Source: Spirosoma validum (GTDB lineage Bacteria > Bacteroidota > Bacteroidia > Cytophagales > Spirosomataceae). Taken from it: a stretch of 64,000 nucleotides of DNA. Location of the stretch: assembly GCF_014699035.1 (NCBI RefSeq), contig NZ_JACXAA010000004.1, forward strand, positions 372,001 through 436,000, read 5' to 3'. This document shows positions 60,986 through 64,000 of this stretch, piece by piece. Numbering within the stretch: position 1 is the first letter of the stretch; the number at the start of each line of letters is the position of its first letter. Both the position numbers and the translations under genes were made by a program. A model generated the notes under the pieces. It ran no database searches. It was given only the letters and a program-made list of their open reading frames with translations, and had not been told where the DNA came from.

Positions 60986-62038
60986 ATGAAACCGATCCGT
61001 GTATGCATCTATGGAGGTACCGACCTTCAGGGATCGTCTCCCCAATTTACTGAGGAGCTGGCCTATACCATTCTTAAGTCAATGTCACCAGCCGTGATCA
61101 TTACCGGCGGATTCCTTTATAAAAAGCCTACTGAAGAATCTAACGAAGCCTCACAGGCAATATCCACAGATGTTGCAGCCCTGAACGGAGCGAAACGATA
61201 CACACAAGAGTACGGCGTTGCTTTGAAGGATTGCTTTGAGGCCTGGCTTCCCGACCCTGATCTTGATGATCGACTGGAGAGCGAGGGTGTGGTGAGAATG
61301 AGTGAAGGAGATAAAATCACTGTTCGGATTATGCGGGGAAAAACTCCATTAGGGCGTCGTTTGGCGATGGTTTCTAATGTCAACTTTGTCGTAACTGTTT
61401 CGGGTAGGCGACATACGGAGGTAATCGTTGAACAGGCTCTTGAACTAGGAGTTCCAGTACTACCCATACCTGATTTTGGTGGTGACTCAAAAGAATTGCT
61501 CGAAAAGTATGAGCAACGCATTGCTACCGCCTTCGAATCAGACGCCCTTGCTAATTGTCTCAAAACACTGTCAGAGGAGATGACAAAGGATCGACAAAAA
61601 GCCGTTGGCGCAGTAGTAAATCTAATTCGGACAGCAAAGTTGGGAAAGTGCCTCATTCTAACTCCCTTCGATGATCTGCACAGAAGCTTCTACAAATTAA
61701 CGGTGGAACCATCAGTGGCTAAGCACATGCTGCCAGTTCGCCTGGATGAGATCGCCAGTAGTGACCAGATCAGCCTCAGTTTTGCCGAGGCTGTGCATTC
61801 CTCTTGGGCGATTATCGCTGACATAACTACTATAAATAAAAATGTTATGTACGAGATTGGCTACGCGCACGCTCTCGGACGAATCCCGCTGATGTATACC
61901 CGTGACGAGAAAACCCGCAAAAAACTACCAGTGTATTTTCGAACACTGAACGTACCCGTTGCCACTGGAGATGAGCTGATAGAGCTTATTGAAAAACACC
62001 TTCTTGCTATTAAAGCAAATCGAAGAATCTCTTGGTAA
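60986..62038 (+). CDS. Two-domain protein: SLOG-like nucleotide-sensing domain plus nucleoside deoxyribosyltransferase-like domain
   Basis: A 350-residue cytoplasmic protein. Residues 1-180 look like a SLOG Rossmann domain: IRVCIYGGTDLQGSSPQF, VIITGGFLYKK, LAMVSNVNFVVTVSGRRHTE and ALELGVPVLPIPDFGGDSKE. Residues of about 212-345 look like a nucleoside 2-deoxyribosyltransferase or TIR-like fold: KCLILTPFDDLHRSFYKLTV, HSSWAIIADITTINKNVMYE and IGYAHALGRIPLMYTRDE. The Asp in ADIT and the Glu in MYEIGYA are candidate catalytic residues. SLOG fused to a nucleotide- or NAD-cleaving domain is a layout known from prokaryotic conflict systems. The gene uses more AT-ending codons than its neighbours, which suggests transfer. 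Function is inferred. Confidence 0.65.
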   Translation: MKPIRVCIYGGTDLQGSSPQFTEELAYTILKSMSPAVIITGGFLYKKPTEESNEASQAISTDVAALNGAKRYTQEYGVALKDCFEAWLPDPDLDDRLESEGVVRMSEGDKITVRIMRGKTPLGRRLAMVSNVNFVVTVSGRRHTEVIVEQALELGVPVLPIPDFGGDSKELLEKYEQRIATAFESDALANCLKTLSEEMTKDRQKAVGAVVNLIRTAKLGKCLILTPFDDLHRSFYKLTVEPSVAKHMLPVRLDEIASSDQISLSFAEAVHSSWAIIADITTINKNVMYEIGYAHALGRIPLMYTRDEKTRKKLPVYFRTLNVPVATGDELIELIEKHLLAIKANRRISW

Positions 62039-62218
62039 GATTATTTGCCGACAATCCAAACATTAATGGGAACTTCTTGCTCAATGCGATATAATGAGCC
62101 TTTATTCAAGTTTTATAAAACCTGATCATTCCTTATAACGTCGGGTTATAGCTAACCGTCGGGGCGTCGTGCACTTTTGTCACAGGATTTCTTGCTAATC
62201 TCTAAAGACAAAACGTGT

Positions 62219-62866
62219 ATGAAACGGTTCCTCATTTTTGGCTGGCTCGTCCTCGGGACTTTGACCAGCGCAACGGCCCAGGCCGATCGCTATGCAACGC
62301 AGATGCGTAAGCTGCTCGCCGAAATGGATACAGTGCGTGGCTCCAAATCAACGCAGGAGCTGGCCTATCGTTTTCTACGGGTCGCCACGGCAGAGCAGTC
62401 GAAATGGCTTCCGTACTACTACGCCAGTCTATGCTTTGTGACAGCCGCTTACGAAGAAAAAGACGTAACGAAAATCGACGCGCTCTGCGACGTAGCGCAA
62501 CAATACGTCGAGCGTGCCGACAGCCTCTCGGCGCCGAAAGTTGAATCGCTCTGTCTGAAATCGATGATTCCCCTGGCACGTATATCGGTGGACGTTATGA
62601 AGCGGGGGGCGGCAAACCTGATCGAATCCAAGCAACTTCTTCAGGAAGCCGTGGCGCTGGACAATCGCAATCCCCGCGCGTTCTTCCTGCTCGGTCAGCA
62701 ACTGGCCAACATGCCGACGGCCTTCGGTGGGGGAAAACAAAAAGCCCTGCCTTACTTCCAGAAAGCGTCGCAGCTGTTTGCGGATAAAGTAGCCCAGGAG
62801 GCAACGCTCGACGTTCACTGGGGGCGCGAATCCAACGCCAACATGCTGGCGCTCTGCCAGAAATAG
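62219..62866 (+). CDS. Secreted TPR-like protein at the head of the FabG/ketosynthase cluster
   Basis: A 215-residue exported protein (signal FLIFGWLVLGTLTSATAQ). The helical mature part has TPR-like repeats (LAYRFLRVATAEQSKWLPYY, NPRAFFLLGQQLANMPTAFG, KALPYFQKASQLFADKVAQ). I recall similar secreted helical proteins next to aryl-polyene/flexirubin-type genes, but cannot name a family. ATG 62219 starts the signal peptide; the frame extends 14 codons upstream. CACTTTTG at 62172-62179, near TAnnTTTG, may be its -7 box. Confidence 0.65.
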   Translation: MKRFLIFGWLVLGTLTSATAQADRYATQMRKLLAEMDTVRGSKSTQELAYRFLRVATAEQSKWLPYYYASLCFVTAAYEEKDVTKIDALCDVAQQYVERADSLSAPKVESLCLKSMIPLARISVDVMKRGAANLIESKQLLQEAVALDNRNPRAFFLLGQQLANMPTAFGGGKQKALPYFQKASQLFADKVAQEATLDVHWGRESNANMLALCQK

Positions 62867-62910
62867 AATTCAGTCGACGACCTATTCCTAACCCTTTTTC
62901 TTTTGTTTTT

Positions 62911-63666
62911 ATGCAACCAATAACCGATTCGAAAGTGGTCCTGGTGACCGGTGGTACGCGTGGCATTGGCCGGGCGATCTGCCTCAAGTTAGCGTCGCTG
63001 GGTCATACTGTAGTGTTTACATACATTACCAACGAAGCACTGGCGCAGTCGCTGGTGGAGGAAATCAACGCGATGACCCATGCACCTGTTATGGCTTACC
63101 GCTGTGACATGACCAAACTGCCGGAAGTACAGAAGCTGTTCAAGGAAATCAAAGCGGCCTTCAAACGGGTAGACGCCGTGGTCAACAACGCTGGCATTCT
63201 GGGCGATGGAAAGCCGTTTATGATGTCGCCCGACGCCGACTGGTGGCACGTGTTTCAGACCAACGTATCGAGCGTAACGAATACCTGTCGGGCCGTACTG
63301 GCGACCATGATCAGCCAGCGCAAAGGACGTATTATCAACATTACGTCGTTGTCGGGCCAGAAGGGTAATCCGGGTCAGTCGGCGTATTCGGCCTCTAAAT
63401 CAGCCATTGTTACGTTCTCCCGCTCGCTTTACAAAGAAGTTGGCCAGTTTGGGATTACGGTCAACTGCGTATCGCCCGGCCTGATCGAAACGGATATGAC
63501 GAAGGAACTGAGCGAAGACTATTTCTCGTCGCGGATGTCCAAAACGCCCCTCAAACGCAAAGGCACCCCCGAAGAAGTTGCCAATGTCGTCTCGTACCTG
63601 ATCTGCGAAGCACCGACCTACATGATCGGGCAGGAACTCACCATTGATGGCGGTATCGGCGGTTGA
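62911..63666 (+). CDS. FabG-like 3-oxoacyl-[ACP] reductase (SDR family)
   Basis: A 251-residue short-chain dehydrogenase. The NADPH site is VLVTGGTRGIGRAI (13-20), with the NNAG motif VVNNAGILGD (91-95). The catalytic residues are Ser146 (NITSLSGQ), Tyr159 and Lys163 (YSASKSA). The end GQELTIDGGIGG is typical of FabG. It would reduce 3-oxoacyl-ACP with NADPH. It is followed 38 nt later by a ketoacyl synthase start, so this is a second-set FabG within a biosynthetic cluster rather than a lone dehydrogenase. Confidence 0.92.
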   Translation: MQPITDSKVVLVTGGTRGIGRAICLKLASLGHTVVFTYITNEALAQSLVEEINAMTHAPVMAYRCDMTKLPEVQKLFKEIKAAFKRVDAVVNNAGILGDGKPFMMSPDADWWHVFQTNVSSVTNTCRAVLATMISQRKGRIINITSLSGQKGNPGQSAYSASKSAIVTFSRSLYKEVGQFGITVNCVSPGLIETDMTKELSEDYFSSRMSKTPLKRKGTPEEVANVVSYLICEAPTYMIGQELTIDGGIGG

Positions 63667-63704
63667 TCATCCCCGTTCCATTCACCCTTAAACAGCCAAT
63701 TCTC

Positions 63705-64000
63705 ATGCGTAAACGAGTAGTCATCACGGGTATGGGTGTCAGTAACTCCATTGCCCGCTCCCGCGACGAGTTTCAGTTGAGCCTGCGCGAAGGACGGTCC
63801 GGTCTGAAACCGATTTCGCCCGACCGCTTCCCAACCGACGCCAATTGCTATGCTAATAAACAGGCCTGTACGCTGGATCAGGATCTGTACGAGTCGCTGA
63901 AAGACGAAGACGAAACCATCTTGTCGCGGCTGTCGATGCTGGTCATGCAGGAAGCCCTCGACGATGCAGGCGTTGACCGCACGCAGGTTCAGAGCGACCG
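63705..64000 (+). CDS. Beta-ketoacyl-ACP synthase, N-terminal part only
   Basis: This gene is cut by the right edge; about 98 codons are visible from ATG 63705. The start RKRVVITGMGVSNSIARSRD is the standard FabF-type N-terminus, followed by SLREGRSGLKPISPDRFP and LSMLVMQEALDDAGVDRTQV, the region just before the nucleophile elbow. The active-site Cys-His-His lie beyond the window. With the preceding FabG it marks a fatty-acid, aryl-polyene or flexirubin-type pathway that continues to the right. Confidence 0.88.
   Translation, partial: MRKRVVITGMGVSNSIARSRDEFQLSLREGRSGLKPISPDRFPTDANCYANKQACTLDQDLYESLKDEDETILSRLSMLVMQEALDDAGVDRTQVQSD

Noticed and set aside
1-64000. CRISPR arrays, tRNA/rRNA genes, insertion sequences, prophage and origin of replication
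   Set aside because: Intergenic regions were read for regularly spaced repeats, cloverleaf ends, transposase ORFs and DnaA-box clusters; none was seen. The dnaB gene alone does not mark an origin.

Overview
The window looks like a chromosome segment of a Cytophagales bacterium (Bacteroidota), probably Spirosoma or a close relative. This is inferred from gene content: two SusC/SusD pairs, a FecI/FecR-type sigma/anti-sigma pair, a T9SS C-terminal sorting domain, TAnnTTTG-type -7 promoter boxes, many SPI or SPII signal peptides, and roughly 50% GC. No rRNA, tRNA, CRISPR array, insertion sequence or prophage was seen.

Layout. 1-13.9 kb holds mixed metabolic genes: a truncated secreted protein, an SBF-like transporter, a fused isobutyryl-CoA mutase (icmF), a TraB/GumN protein, a large PQQ-type sugar dehydrogenase with PKD and cytochrome c modules, a beta-propeller lipoprotein, a GH36 alpha-galactosidase, an isochorismatase-family hydrolase and a secreted protein of unknown function. 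14.0-22.9 kb is a tightly packed sigma factor / FecR / SusC / SusD / FAD-oxidoreductase locus. 23.2-33.1 kb is a second glycan-uptake locus with a NarL-type response regulator, a TPR histidine kinase, SusC, SusD, an IPT/TIG surface glycan-binding lipoprotein and a GH26 beta-mannanase. Its predicted substrate is mannan, or galactomannan if the distant GH36 takes part. 33.4-39.4 kb holds a LamG lipoprotein, a DUF3052 protein, an AlaA-like aminotransferase and two large secreted surface proteins. 39.8-57.3 kb is mostly housekeeping: LOG protein, DnaB, PhoH, a secreted M43 metalloprotease with T9SS signal, GNAT, ComEC, a TetR-like regulator, an ABC1 kinase, pirin, a methyltransferase, a Gfo/Idh/MocA oxidoreductase, glycerate kinase, and a translationally coupled dCMP deaminase / AcpH / rhodanese operon. 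A decayed Uma2-family gene lies at 47.6-47.8 kb. 57.3-62.0 kb is the most accessory-looking part: a full-length lantibiotic dehydratase with no cyclase, protease or exporter beside it, a divergent 48-codon acidic ORF, and a two-domain SLOG plus deoxyribosyltransferase-like protein. 62.2-64 kb starts a FabG/ketoacyl-synthase cluster (fatty acid, aryl-polyene or flexirubin type) that runs off the end.

The intergenic space holds several repeat families: four double-hairpin elements with covarying arms, a GGGGCAGAGGG-type element present both between genes and in frame inside icmF, a perfect 29-nt inverted repeat, and several strong hairpin terminators. The hexamer ACGTAG (and its complement) also appears unusually often and recurs in inverted pairs at gene ends. 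All functional calls come from reading motifs in the translated sequence; no database search was run.
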